This document shows, piece by piece, positions 1 through 9,273 of a stretch of DNA of 64,000 nucleotides. The translations under genes were made by a program, and so were the position numbers. The stretch comes from Leptospira neocaledonica (GTDB lineage: Bacteria; Spirochaetota; Leptospiria; Leptospirales; Leptospiraceae). Under the pieces are notes generated by a model that searched no databases, was not told the DNA's origin, and was given only the letters and a program-made list of their open reading frames with translations. The stretch lies in NCBI RefSeq assembly GCF_002812205.1, contig NZ_NPEA01000004.1, positions 372,001 to 436,000 of the forward strand, read 5' to 3'. Every line of letters starts with the position of its first letter. Position 1 is the first letter of the stretch.

Positions 1-1
1 A

Positions 2-748
2 ATTATAGGATTGGCTCTTAAGAATTCTACCTTTCATAAATTAGGTCCAACATTACAATATGTTTTATCTTACTATGTTTCTCCGCTTAGTATTCCCAAA
101 CAAATCCCAGCACTTTTAATAGTAGGTATATTATTCGGAGTTCCTAGCTTCTGGAAGGAAAAATTACAAGAGTTTGATAGATCCTTACTCAAAATCCTAA
201 TCTGGACATTCTTCATTACGTTATTCGGCGCATTCAAGATGAAAGGAGGTCAGATCTCCCATATCTATTGGTTTACTTATGTTCTGGCAGGACTTCTTTA
301 TTATCTAAACTTGAAAATCATTTTATCAAAATTGGAATTCCCGAATACCAGAAACTTCCGAATCTATTTCATTTCTATAATATTCCTCTGCATCGCTATC
401 TACGGAAAAAACACAGAATTCGAGTATGATGATAGGCCGGAAAAATTTTTGGCAGCGATCTCTCCCCAAAAAGGAATCAAATATAGAATTCGCTGGAAAT
501 CAGATCCTAAAGATTTCGGACAAGGAGATCTAAGCTTAGGAATCCTTCTCAGATTAACTAGAGAAGGATATAACTCGTGCTTAAATGAAGAATGGCATTT
601 TTTGGTTCCTAAATCCTTCCGATGTGGAGATTCGGAACCCGCTACTACAATTACATTAGAAACACCAGATAAAGAAAGTGAAGAGTTTCAAATCCTAAAC
701 AAGAGCTCCTTTCACTATAAATCCACAATAGTAAGGATCATTGAATGA
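2..748 (+). CDS. C-terminal part of a polytopic membrane protein (5' end outside window)
   Basis: The frame is open from base 2 with no stop, so the gene very probably begins upstream of the window; the first possible start inside it is a weak TTG at 11. The visible part has about four hydrophobic segments (around IPALLIVGILFGVPSF, LLKILIWTFFITLFGAF, IYWFTYVLAGLLYYLNL and IYFISIIFLCIAIYG) and then a soluble tail of about 110 residues containing two cysteines. The layout, several membrane helices followed by a small soluble C-terminal domain, resembles membrane glycosyltransferases of the ArnT/PMT type, but no catalytic motif lies in the visible part. Its stop overlaps the start of the acyltransferase gene by four bases, so the two are likely co-translated and may act together on a surface glycan or lipid. 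Function is inference. Confidence 0.7.
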   Translation: MIGLALKNSTFHKLGPTLQYVLSYYVSPLSIPKQIPALLIVGILFGVPSFWKEKLQEFDRSLLKILIWTFFITLFGAFKMKGGQISHIYWFTYVLAGLLYYLNLKIILSKLEFPNTRNFRIYFISIIFLCIAIYGKNTEFEYDDRPEKFLAAISPQKGIKYRIRWKSDPKDFGQGDLSLGILLRLTREGYNSCLNEEWHFLVPKSFRCGDSEPATTITLETPDKESEEFQILNKSSFHYKSTIVRIIE

Positions 749-1986
749 AAGAATATTTCCTAGGAATTTTTAGATCCGACGAAAGGGAGATCGCGCCTTT
801 TAACGGGTTAAGAACCTTGGGCTTTTTTATGCTGATCTACGGACATATGTATCGTACTGTGTATACTTTCATCCCAGATATTGATCCTAATCTAAGAAAT
901 TTTCTGAATAACGGGTCTGCATGCCTGGACTTGTTTTTTCCTTTAAGCGGATTCTTAATTGCCAGTCCACTGTTTGCAGAATTGGAATCAAAAGGCACTA
1001 TCAACTGGAAATTTTTCTATTTAAAACGTTCTTTGCGAATATTTCCTCCATTTTATGTTTTTTTAATTTTACAGTATTTTATTTTCATTCCTATTATTCT
1101 AAAAAGTGTCCCCGCAGAACTGGCTGCTCAAATCGAAGTCGCCAAAACCAAAATCTGGTTCGATTTTCTTTATCTTTCTGACTATTATAAAGGAACGATG
1201 TTTCACGGTTGGTCTCTCTCATTAGAGGAACAATTCTATATCCTTTTTCCGATCTTTCTTTTAATTATTTTCCGATATGTTCCGAAACATCTTAGATTGG
1301 GGTTTTTGATCTTTATTACGCTACTTCCTTTAATCTATCGTGCGATCTTCATGTACACTGTGATCCTAAAAACCTCAGGTTCCGAAAGTGTAGATCTGTA
1401 CAATGCGAATTTTTATTACCCATTCCACGGACATATAGATTCTATTCTTTATGGAATTATATTCGCATATATATTCAATTTTCATAAAGGATGGATCGAA
1501 AAGGCACTTCAGTCAGGGCCCTGGGCAAATTATCTACACGCAGGACTTTGGTTAGTAATACTAATATATTCTGCCTTGGTGAACGAATTTGAAATGGGAT
1601 TTCATCAAATTATTCGTTTTCCAAGCTTTGCTCTATTATGGATTGGAATCTTAATTCTTTGCATGAGAAAAGAAGATCCGATTGGGAAATTCCTTTCATG
1701 GAAAGGTTTCTCTCCTTTTGCGAAATTATCCTACTGCGCTTATATCATCCATATCGTGGTGATGACGCCTATTTCCAGAAGGTTACTTTTCGCAGATAGA
1801 AAACTTGAACAACATGAATTCTTGCTTTATACTATCCCGGTTGGATTGTCCGTTTTCTTCTTCGCATATTTCTATCATTTAATCACTGAAAAACCGTTTG
1901 CAATTCTCAAAGATAAATTGATCGCAAGATACAAAGTTAAGATGACCTCCGAAGTTTTCAGAGAACAAATGCAGAAGGTTTCCTGA
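745..1986 (+). CDS. Acyltransferase family 3 (OafA/YrhL-like) membrane protein
   Basis: Integral membrane O-acyltransferase of 413 residues, the usual length for the single-domain form without an SGNH tail. The family moves acetyl or other acyl groups onto sugars of lipopolysaccharide, Nod factors or other surface glycans. Visible hallmarks are the N-terminal segment RTLGFFMLIYGH with its conserved Arg and His, and the strongly conserved WSLSLEEQFYILFP segment around residues 155-168. About ten hydrophobic helices follow one another. The ATG overlaps the stop of the preceding membrane protein (ATGA), and AAGGAT lies just upstream. A strong bidirectional hairpin follows at 2041-2067. The substrate cannot be read from sequence; O-antigen or glycolipid is an inference from family and neighbour. 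Confidence 0.85.
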   Translation: MKEYFLGIFRSDEREIAPFNGLRTLGFFMLIYGHMYRTVYTFIPDIDPNLRNFLNNGSACLDLFFPLSGFLIASPLFAELESKGTINWKFFYLKRSLRIFPPFYVFLILQYFIFIPIILKSVPAELAAQIEVAKTKIWFDFLYLSDYYKGTMFHGWSLSLEEQFYILFPIFLLIIFRYVPKHLRLGFLIFITLLPLIYRAIFMYTVILKTSGSESVDLYNANFYYPFHGHIDSILYGIIFAYIFNFHKGWIEKALQSGPWANYLHAGLWLVILIYSALVNEFEMGFHQIIRFPSFALLWIGILILCMRKEDPIGKFLSWKGFSPFAKLSYCAYIIHIVVMTPISRRLLFADRKLEQHEFLLYTIPVGLSVFFFAYFYHLITEKPFAILKDKLIARYKVKMTSEVFREQMQKVS

Positions 1987-2040
1987 TCGGAAATTAGAAC
2001 AAGGACCTTAGGATTACCCAACTGTGGGACATAAATGAAG

Positions 2041-2067
2041 TTTTTTCGGGAGAAATTCCCGAAAAAA
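2041..2067. terminator. Perfect bidirectional terminator hairpin after the acyltransferase gene
   Basis: An 11-base arm TTTTTTCGGGA and its exact complement TCCCGAAAAAA are separated by GAAAT. A/T-rich arms around a GC core give a U-tract in either direction. It lies 55 bases after the acyltransferase stop and before the STAS gene, so it probably ends the upstream transcript. Confidence 0.75.
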
Positions 2068-2185
2068 GGGTCTTCTCCTTCTTTTTCTAAAATTATTAGG
2101 GAAGAAGTGGAGAAAGAAGTTCACGAAAGGCCGTTTTTTGCTTGCTATTAAAAAATCGAATATGCACACAAGGTTCGTTACCCAC

Positions 2186-2524
2186 ATGGAAATAACGGTT
2201 CAAGGCGACATCCACATCATTAAAATTTCCGGATCCATTCTGCAATCCGATAGCGAGGAACTGGACCGCAACCTGAGCGACCACAATTTCGAACCTTCTC
2301 CTAAGATCATAATCGATCTTACTGAGGTGAGTCATATTTGCTCAACTGCGTTGGGGATCCTAGTCTCTTACAAAAAAAAGTTCAACTCCGCAGAAGGAGA
2401 TATTATCATCGTAGTAAACGACGACGATCTTCTCCAACTATTCGAGATCACAATGTTGGACAAAGTGTTCAAAGTTCTTCCTACTATCGAAGATGCTTTT
2501 GACGAGTTCAAATTGGGAAATTGA
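2186..2524 (+). CDS. STAS-domain protein (anti-sigma factor antagonist type)
   Basis: Small cytoplasmic protein of the SpoIIAA/RsbV type, 112 residues from this start. It begins with the typical beta-strand MEITVQGDIHIIKISGSI and contains the loop around SHICSTALGILVSYKK, where the Ser/Thr pair falls at the usual phosphorylation position. Such proteins bind an anti-sigma kinase when unphosphorylated and are reset by SpoIIE-type phosphatases, two of which lie elsewhere in the window. The start is uncertain: in-frame ATG at 2162 and TTG at 2138 are also possible, the latter with GAAAGG upstream. 2186 is chosen because STAS proteins usually begin at this strand. The TGA overlaps the TTG start of rdgB by four bases, so the two are coupled, an odd partnership for a signalling protein. 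Confidence 0.85.
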   Translation: MEITVQGDIHIIKISGSILQSDSEELDRNLSDHNFEPSPKIIIDLTEVSHICSTALGILVSYKKKFNSAEGDIIIVVNDDDLLQLFEITMLDKVFKVLPTIEDAFDEFKLGN

Positions 2525-3108
2525 AGTCCCTTTCTTTAGCCTCCAACAACTCCCATAAAGTTCGCGAAATTCGAGCCATCCTTTCTCCTTTAGGGTTTAC
2601 CTTATCAACCCCGAAGGAGTTAGGAATCGATTTCGGTCCGGAAGAAACCGGCAAAACTTTTACCGAGAATGCTCTTCTTAAAGCTAGAGAATTATTCTCC
2701 CTTTCCAAACTTCCTTCCTTAGCCGACGATTCCGGAATTTGTGTAGAAACTTTAGGCGGAGAACCTGGAGTCTATTCTGCTCGTTTTGGTGGAGAAGGTT
2801 TAGACGACGAAGGAAGAGCTAGGCTTCTTTTGAAAAAAATGGAAGGGCAAAAAAACCGAAACGCAAAATACGTCTGCGTGATCGCGTTAGTCACTTCGGA
2901 AGGAGAATTTACTTTCGAAGGAGAATGTCCAGGACTGATCTCCGATATTTATGATGCAAGTGGAAACGGATTCGGATACGATCCTATTTTTTATTACCCA
3001 CCCTTCTCCGCTCATTTTTCTCAAGTCTCAGATGAGAAAAAAAACTCAGTTTCTCATCGTAAAAAAGCCTTGGATGAATTAGTAAAATATCTGAAAACAT
3101 ATTCATAA
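2521..3108 (+). CDS. rdgB: RdgB/HAM1-family non-canonical purine NTP pyrophosphatase
   Basis: Hydrolyses dITP, ITP and XTP to monophosphates, keeping deaminated purines out of DNA and RNA; a 195-residue cytoplasmic enzyme of normal family length. The N-terminus carries the signature SLASNNSHKVREI (usually ATxNxxKxxE), followed by the conserved ETGKTFTENALLKA, ADDSGICVETLGGEPGVYSA, and GNGFGYDPIF segments, all hallmark HAM1 motifs; SHR occurs near the C-terminus (VSHRKKAL). The start is a TTG that overlaps the upstream STAS stop as TTGA, and no ATG could replace it without deleting the first conserved strand. A weak imperfect hairpin followed by a T run lies at about 3125-3150 and may end the transcript. 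Confidence 0.95.
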   Translation: MKSLSLASNNSHKVREIRAILSPLGFTLSTPKELGIDFGPEETGKTFTENALLKARELFSLSKLPSLADDSGICVETLGGEPGVYSARFGGEGLDDEGRARLLLKKMEGQKNRNAKYVCVIALVTSEGEFTFEGECPGLISDIYDASGNGFGYDPIFYYPPFSAHFSQVSDEKKNSVSHRKKALDELVKYLKTYS

Positions 3109-3227
3109 AACTGAATATAGATTCCGAATGAATATTCCGGATTTTTTTATCAAAAAACGCAAGTATCACGAGCAAATAGGTACCTGAAACTGAAGAACGA
3201 GTTGCCAAACAACCGTCGGAGGTTAAA

Positions 3228-3788
3228 ATGAAGGTACCAATCTATAAAAGAGTCCCCGCCAAATTAGAAGACATTTGAGGTCCGAAAGGAAGGGATGAAT
3301 TTTTGGATTTCGTAAATTTCAATTGGAATTTAGGGAGCAAGATACTTTTGGAAGAATCACGTAACCAATTCGAGAAGAGACTTACGGAAGAAGTCGGAAA
3401 GATCAAAACCGAAATATCTGAATTTAAAAATAATACCGATCAAACTTCCACTAGTCTAACGGGCGAACTTACAAATCTCAAAACGGAGCTTGCAATCTTT
3501 CGCTCTGAATTCGAAGGATTTAAAACGGAAGTCAGGTCTGAATTTGCAGCGGTTAGATCAGAGATCAAATCTGAAATTGCAGTTTGTAAATTTGAACTCA
3601 GATCCGAAATGACGGAAATGAAATTAGAATTAAGAGAAGAAATGCATTCCGGATTTTTAGGAGTTTATAAAGAATTCGCTAAAATCCATCAGCTGATATC
3701 CACCCAAACAAAATGGATTTTGGCGACTGGGATCGCAGTCACCATCTTTATGCCAATATTGATGAAACTTCTGGATAAATATATCTGA
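3228..3788 (+). pseudogene. Coiled-coil, membrane-anchored protein interrupted by an in-frame TGA
   Basis: The best translation signals are GGAGG at 3218-3222 and the ATG at 3228. This frame encodes MKVPIYKRVPAKLEDI, meets TGA at 3276-3278, and then continues open in the same frame through GPKGRDEFLDFVNFNWNLG to the stop at 3786-3788. The continuity suggests a single ancestral gene in which a TGG Trp codon became TGA. The downstream part has no good start; TTG at 3303 would give 161 residues. It contains a long heptad-like coiled coil with repeats such as FRSEFEGFKTEV / VRSEFAAVRSEI / FELRSEMTEM, and a C-terminal hydrophobic helix (WILATGIAVTIFMPILMKLL), so the product would be a coiled coil anchored by its tail. 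Alternatives are translation restart, readthrough, or a sequencing error. No function is known to me. Confidence 0.6.
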
Positions 3789-3790
3789 GC

Positions 3791-5437
3791 TTACTGAGCT
3801 TCCGTAAGAACAGGCCCACCTGCCAGACGTTTGTAAAATTCTTGGCCTTCTCTTTCTAGGAACTCTTCGTAAGTTCCTTTAAAGTCTCTGATACCTTCTG
3901 TGGTAACTTCCAGAACTCGGGTTGCAATCGAACTTATGAACTCTCTATCATGAGAAACGAACAAGATGGTTCCTTCAAACTTGGTCAATGCATAGTTCAA
4001 GGATTCGATGGATTCCAAATCCAAGTGGTTGGTAGGTTCATCCAATGCCAGAAGATTATCTTGTGCCATGATCATCTTTCCTAAAATGATCCTGGATTTT
4101 TCTCCTCCGGAAAGTACCTGGGTTGGTTTTTTAGCCATGTCCCCGCTGAAGAGCATTCTTCCTAAAACGGCTCGAATCTCTTCCATCTCGGTGCCTGGAG
4201 GAGCATATCTATATAACCATTCTATAATAGAGTCAGCGTCTTCGCCGATACCTTCTCTATGATCCTGTGGAAAGGTAGAAGCTTCCACAGAATCTCCAAA
4301 CGCAACCGCTCCGCTATCAGGCTCGATCTGCTTCATCAGAGTTTTTAAAAGAGTAGTTTTTCCGACACCGTTTGTTCCGATGATCGCGATCTTCTCCCCT
4401 TTGGTGATATTGATCGTAAAGTCTTTAAAGATAACTCTGTCTTCGTAAGCTTTGGAGATATTGTCCGCAAGAATTACGTCCTTACCCAAAACTCGTTTCA
4501 TTTTGAAAACTATATATGGAAATAATCTGGAAGAAGGTCTGATCTCCGCCATATTATCTTTAATCTTCTCGATCATCTTTTGACGAGAAGTAGCTTGTTT
4601 AGATTTTGCTGCGTTCGCGCTAAATCTACTTACGAACTCTTGTAATTCTGCAATTTTTTCTTTTGATCTTTTATTATCAGATTGAGCTCTTTCTCTGGCA
4701 GCCTGGGAAGCTTCCATGTACTCGTCGTAATTTCCAGGATAAACGGTCATCGTTTGATAATCTAAGTCGCAGATATGAGAAGCAACTGAGTTGATGAAGT
4801 GACGGTCGTGGGAGATAACAATAACAACTCCCTTATAATTCAGTAAGAAAGATTCCAACCAGTGAATGGTCTTGATATCCAAGTGGTTGGTAGGCTCATC
4901 CAAAAGTAGAACATCCGGTTTTTGGAATAAGACCTGAGCAAGTAATACTCTAAGTTTAAATCCGCCAGTTAAGAAGGAAAGTGTTTGGCTGTGAATATTT
5001 GTCGGAATTCCTAAACCTTCTAATAATTCACCTGCGACACTTTCTGCCTCGTATCCGCCCATCTCTCCGAAAGCTTCTTCTAATTCGGAAACTCGAATCC
5101 CATCCTCGTCGGACATTTCAGGTTTGGAATAAATTTCGTCTCTTTCTTGGGCGATTGTCCAAAGTTCTTTATTTCCCATCATCACAGTATTCAATACTGT
5201 TTCGTTTTCGTATTCGTAATGATCCTGTTTTAAGTAACCTACTTTGATCCCACCATCAATAGCAACGGAACCTGCAGCAGCTTGTTCCATTCCGGCAAGG
5301 ATTTTCATAAAAGTGGATTTACCGGAACCGTTAGCTCCGATCAGACCGTATCTGCAGCTTTCCTTAAATTTAACAGTAACGTTTTCAAAAAGAATTTTCT
5401 TTCCGAAATTCAGAGACAGACCCGAAACGCTGATCAT
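3791..5437 (-). CDS. ABC-F family ATPase, YbiT-like
   Basis: Cytoplasmic tandem-ATPase protein without membrane segments; the ABC-F family acts on ribosomes, for example as translation factors. The 548 residues carry two nucleotide-binding domains: the first has GANGSGKST near residue 35 and LLLDEPTNHLD near 180, the second has GTNGVGKTT near 350, LSGGEKS near 440 and LALDEPTNHLD near 460. The first signature is degenerate (LTGGFKLRV in place of LSGGQ), as in the YbiT branch. Between the domains is a charged helical linker rich in Arg/Lys/Glu that corresponds to the P-site tRNA interaction motif. It stands alone, convergent with the coiled-coil gene (stops two bases apart). Whether it is housekeeping or antibiotic-protective cannot be told from sequence. 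Confidence 0.92.
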   Translation of the reverse strand: MISVSGLSLNFGKKILFENVTVKFKESCRYGLIGANGSGKSTFMKILAGMEQAAAGSVAIDGGIKVGYLKQDHYEYENETVLNTVMMGNKELWTIAQERDEIYSKPEMSDEDGIRVSELEEAFGEMGGYEAESVAGELLEGLGIPTNIHSQTLSFLTGGFKLRVLLAQVLFQKPDVLLLDEPTNHLDIKTIHWLESFLLNYKGVVIVISHDRHFINSVASHICDLDYQTMTVYPGNYDEYMEASQAARERAQSDNKRSKEKIAELQEFVSRFSANAAKSKQATSRQKMIEKIKDNMAEIRPSSRLFPYIVFKMKRVLGKDVILADNISKAYEDRVIFKDFTINITKGEKIAIIGTNGVGKTTLLKTLMKQIEPDSGAVAFGDSVEASTFPQDHREGIGEDADSIIEWLYRYAPPGTEMEEIRAVLGRMLFSGDMAKKPTQVLSGGEKSRIILGKMIMAQDNLLALDEPTNHLDLESIESLNYALTKFEGTILFVSHDREFISSIATRVLEVTTEGIRDFKGTYEEFLEREGQEFYKRLAGGPVLTEAQ

Positions 5438-5532
5438 ACAACCTACCTAACACCGAGGGAATCTTAAAAAAGAGGGGATAGGACCATAGTTTATAAGGTG
5501 CTGTAATTCGCCAAGCGAATCCTTTGTCCGGT

Positions 5533-6219
5533 CTATTCGCTCAATTTGCGTAATTCTTCGATCCCAGGTAGATTAGATAAGTCTGGAACGATTACAATTT
5601 CTATCCTTCGATTCGCAGTTCTATTTTCAACACTTGTATTCGGAACAGAAGGACGAGAGGATCCCATAGAGGCCGCACTGATCCTATCTTCAGGCATCCC
5701 AGACTTAACCATAGTATGTAATACAGTTAAAGCTCTTGCAGATGCAAGCTCCCAGTTGGAATATCCTTTGATACCGGTGGGCACATCGTCCGTATGACCT
5801 TCTACTTGGAATCTTCTTCCATGAAGAGACGATAAGATCCCTGTGACTTCTTTAATTGCATCAATTCCCTTAGAAGATAAACTCGCTGAGCCAGGAGGGA
5901 ATAATATATCAGAAGATAGTATAACCACCATTCTTCCATCTACGATCCGGATCTTAAGTTTTCCAGAATCGATCATTCCTTTAAAACTTTCTAATAAGCT
6001 TCTGTAATCAGCGATCCTTCTTTCCGTTTCTTCTTGGATCCTTTTCATATCTTCTACGGATCTCTGGAGAGAAGATTTGTCTTTTTCCAAATTGGAGAGA
6101 TCTCTTGCTTTTTCGTCGTACATTGCTTGTAAGGCGTCATATTTGGATTGGGAAACGCAGTTGGACAGAAGGGAAGTCGAGACCAATACAAAGGTAAGAA
6201 TACCCAGATTCGTTTTCAT
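5533..6219 (-). CDS. OmpA-family lipoprotein
   Basis: Peptidoglycan-binding envelope lipoprotein of 228 residues. The start is set at the ATG preceded by GGAGGAATC; a longer frame begins 14 codons upstream but lacks such a site. The signal peptide ends in TSLLSNC, with lipidated Cys21. A helical, coiled-coil-like region follows (residues about 25-90, YDALQAMYDEKARDL and onward), then an OmpA/MotB C-terminal domain (about 105-225) containing VEGHTDDVPTG and NRTANRRIEI, the segments that bind diaminopimelate-containing peptidoglycan. It is likely periplasmic, tethered to a membrane by lipid and to the wall by the OmpA domain. It is transcribed away from the divergent secreted gene at 6368. Confidence 0.9.
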   Translation of the reverse strand: MKTNLGILTFVLVSTSLLSNCVSQSKYDALQAMYDEKARDLSNLEKDKSSLQRSVEDMKRIQEETERRIADYRSLLESFKGMIDSGKLKIRIVDGRMVVILSSDILFPPGSASLSSKGIDAIKEVTGILSSLHGRRFQVEGHTDDVPTGIKGYSNWELASARALTVLHTMVKSGMPEDRISAASMGSSRPSVPNTSVENRTANRRIEIVIVPDLSNLPGIEELRKLSE

Positions 6220-6367
6220 GATTCCTCCGAGTTTTTTCTTAGAACAGGGCGCATAATTCATTTATCGTTTTTTTCGGACATTTCCCGAGAGATTCTCCTC
6301 TATTTTCCGAATTATTTTCGAAAAAATCTGGCGAGAATGTACGATTCAAGTTAGTCTGTTAGTAATC

Positions 6368-7063
6368 ATGCGATCTTTTCTATTAGAACTTCCCCGGTTG
6401 GGATTCTTTCCCTTAATTTTGTTTTTATTCTTAATTATCCAATCCGGTCTGTTTGCCCAAGCAGCACCTTCCACCACTCCTCCAGCTAATCCCAAAGAAT
6501 CTATAGCAGGAGGACCTCCTACATTCAAGAAGTTGGTAGAAGAAGTTAAAGTTTCTCTAAAAGATAGAGGATATGTCGTAGATCGAAGATCTCATTTCAC
6601 GGGATCTGTATTTAAAGGAAACACTGTATCTTTCAAACTCCAATTCCCTGAAGGAAAGGATAGAAAAATCGTCCGCAAATTAGGAGTCGGCCTTGCTCAC
6701 GAAAATCCGGACCAATCCGTTATGGTACATATCTTTCAATCGGACAGCGAAGATAGAAAGTTATCTCCTCTTTTTACTGGGTTCGTAGAACCTTCGTTTG
6801 TGTATGAATGGGAAGCTAGATTCGGAGAGAATCATTTTTTAGTAGAGATCAGATTAGATGAATCAGAGTCTAACGTTGCAAACTTTGAACTATTATTCGG
6901 AAGCCAATTATACACTCCTGCGGCTGCATTTGGGCGAGAAGAAAAAGACCAGAACCTCAACCAACCTGGTTCTCCCGGCAAAAAACAACCTGGATCGGAA
7001 GGTAGGCTTCCAGGTACAAGTGAATTGAATAATTACTTCGAAGTTTTCAAAAAAGAGTTCTGA
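6368..7063 (+). CDS. Secreted protein of unknown function
   Basis: I do not recognise the family. The 231-residue product starts with a Sec-type signal peptide (hydrophobic core FFPLILFLFLIIQSGLFA, likely cleavage after FAQA). A Pro/Thr-rich spacer follows, then a probable beta-rich domain of about 130 residues (VKVSLKDRGYVVDRRSHFTG onward), and a Gly/Pro/Gln-rich low-complexity tail (residues about 195-215) ending in a short helix NNYFEVFKKEF. There is no lipobox cysteine, so it is likely periplasmic or exported. It is divergent from the OmpA-type lipoprotein with about 150 bases between, which could hold promoters for both. Confidence 0.75.
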   Translation: MRSFLLELPRLGFFPLILFLFLIIQSGLFAQAAPSTTPPANPKESIAGGPPTFKKLVEEVKVSLKDRGYVVDRRSHFTGSVFKGNTVSFKLQFPEGKDRKIVRKLGVGLAHENPDQSVMVHIFQSDSEDRKLSPLFTGFVEPSFVYEWEARFGENHFLVEIRLDESESNVANFELLFGSQLYTPAAAFGREEKDQNLNQPGSPGKKQPGSEGRLPGTSELNNYFEVFKKEF

Positions 7064-7191
7064 ATCTTTAAACTGCATTACAATCAAGTGAGACTAGCAT
7101 TCAGGCAAGATTGACTTAAATAGTCTTTCCAATAAGTTAATGAATTGCGGAATTCTGGTGTTTGTTATATCTTCGCTAATATAGTGAAATT

Positions 7192-7209
7192 TCTATCCTA
7201 AAGGATAGA
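7192..7209. promoter_or_regulatory. 18-bp inverted repeat, possible operator of the TetR gene
   Basis: TCTATCCTAAAGGATAGA is a perfect dyad (8-base arms, AA centre) about 85 bases upstream of the GTG start of the TetR-family gene. TetR regulators usually bind such short palindromes in their own promoter. The DNA immediately after it repeats GATCTTC three times. Binding is inference. Confidence 0.4.
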
Positions 7210-7292
7210 TCTTCCGGCGATTTCGGGATCTTCGATCTTCAGACAAAAAAAATCATTTCGCCGGATTAATCCTCCTAAAAGAGGTCGGATCG

Positions 7293-7886
7293 GTGAAAAA
7301 GAAGGACGGTAGCCCTGTCTACCCCACAAATGGTGTGTTCAGAAATTCTCGAGAGAGAATTTTAGAAGGCGCTGCGATAGCTTTTGCCCGTAAGGGTTTC
7401 CATGGAACTTCCCTGAGAGAAATCAGCAGAGAATGCGGGTTGGAGCAGCCTAGTATCTATCATCATTTCCATTCCAAAGAAAACTTGTTCAGAAAAGCGT
7501 TGGTTGCCACTCATTTGATGATATTGAACGATATCCGAAGCAGAGTGATAAAAGACAAAGGTTTAAGAGAAGAAGTTGTATCGGTATTCCGGGCAATTTC
7601 GGATATCGCAAGGCAGTTCCCTGATAGAGCCAAACTTCCGTTCAGCTTGGTTTATTCTGCCCCCGAAAATCTGGTCCAAGAATACACGAACCATTACGGG
7701 GCCCAATATAGAAAGTTATTGGATGCGGCTGTAGATCGTAATCCCCCTGCTAAAAATGCGGAACTAAAGCTTTCCCTTCTCGTGGACTTATTGCATAGTT
7801 TGATACTTTCCATCTCCTCGGTGAGATTTTTTGAGGATCGAGTCAGGGGTTTGGAAGATAGGATCGATCATATCCTTCTTACTTAA
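7293..7886 (+). CDS. TetR/AcrR-family transcriptional regulator
   Basis: A 197-residue one-domain-plus-ligand-domain repressor type. The N-terminal helix-turn-helix is clear at residues about 20-65: [20 protein letters not shown], then [20 protein letters not shown] and KENLF, which match the TetR consensus (aAxxLFaxkGfxxtsvxxIA...gvsxgxlYxhFxsKexL). The C-terminal part is variable, as expected for a ligand pocket. The start is GTG after a purine-rich AGAGGTCGG stretch. The gene sits directly upstream of, and in the same direction as, the crotonyl-CoA carboxylase/reductase and an oxidoreductase, so acyl-CoA-responsive control of those enzymes is a reasonable inference. A perfect palindrome at 7192-7209 is a candidate operator. 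Confidence 0.92.
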   Translation: MKKKDGSPVYPTNGVFRNSRERILEGAAIAFARKGFHGTSLREISRECGLEQPSIYHHFHSKENLFRKALVATHLMILNDIRSRVIKDKGLREEVVSVFRAISDIARQFPDRAKLPFSLVYSAPENLVQEYTNHYGAQYRKLLDAAVDRNPPAKNAELKLSLLVDLLHSLILSISSVRFFEDRVRGLEDRIDHILLT

Positions 7887-7954
7887 GCCCGAAAGCTAAG
7901 TTTAGGACTCTTTTTTTTCTCGTAAGCCTCGGTCGGTTCTGTTTTCTGGTCCCC

Positions 7955-9202
<1,248 letters not shown>

Positions 9203-9208
9203 GCTACC

Positions 9209-9242
9209 GCAGAAGGGCTCCTGGATCCACGAGTCCTTCTGC
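9209..9242 (+). other. Strong intergenic hairpin between ccr and the oxidoreductase gene
   Basis: Arms GCAGAAGGGCTC and GAGTCCTTCTGC pair over 12 bases with one G-U, around the loop CTGGATCCAC, seven bases after the ccr stop. There is no T run after it, so it is a poor intrinsic terminator. It might stabilise the ccr mRNA 3' end or separate expression of the two genes. TATAAT-like bases at 9265-9270 lie only a few bases before the next ATG. Confidence 0.6.
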
Positions 9243-9273
9243 CCTCCGAACTATATTATAAAAGTATAATCAA

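Noticed and set aside
3303..3788. Annotating the coiled-coil gene simply from TTG 3303 as an intact 161-aa protein
   Set aside because: The ribosome site and ATG at 3218-3230 are in the same frame and the intervening codons look coding, so an interrupted longer gene explains the sequence better.
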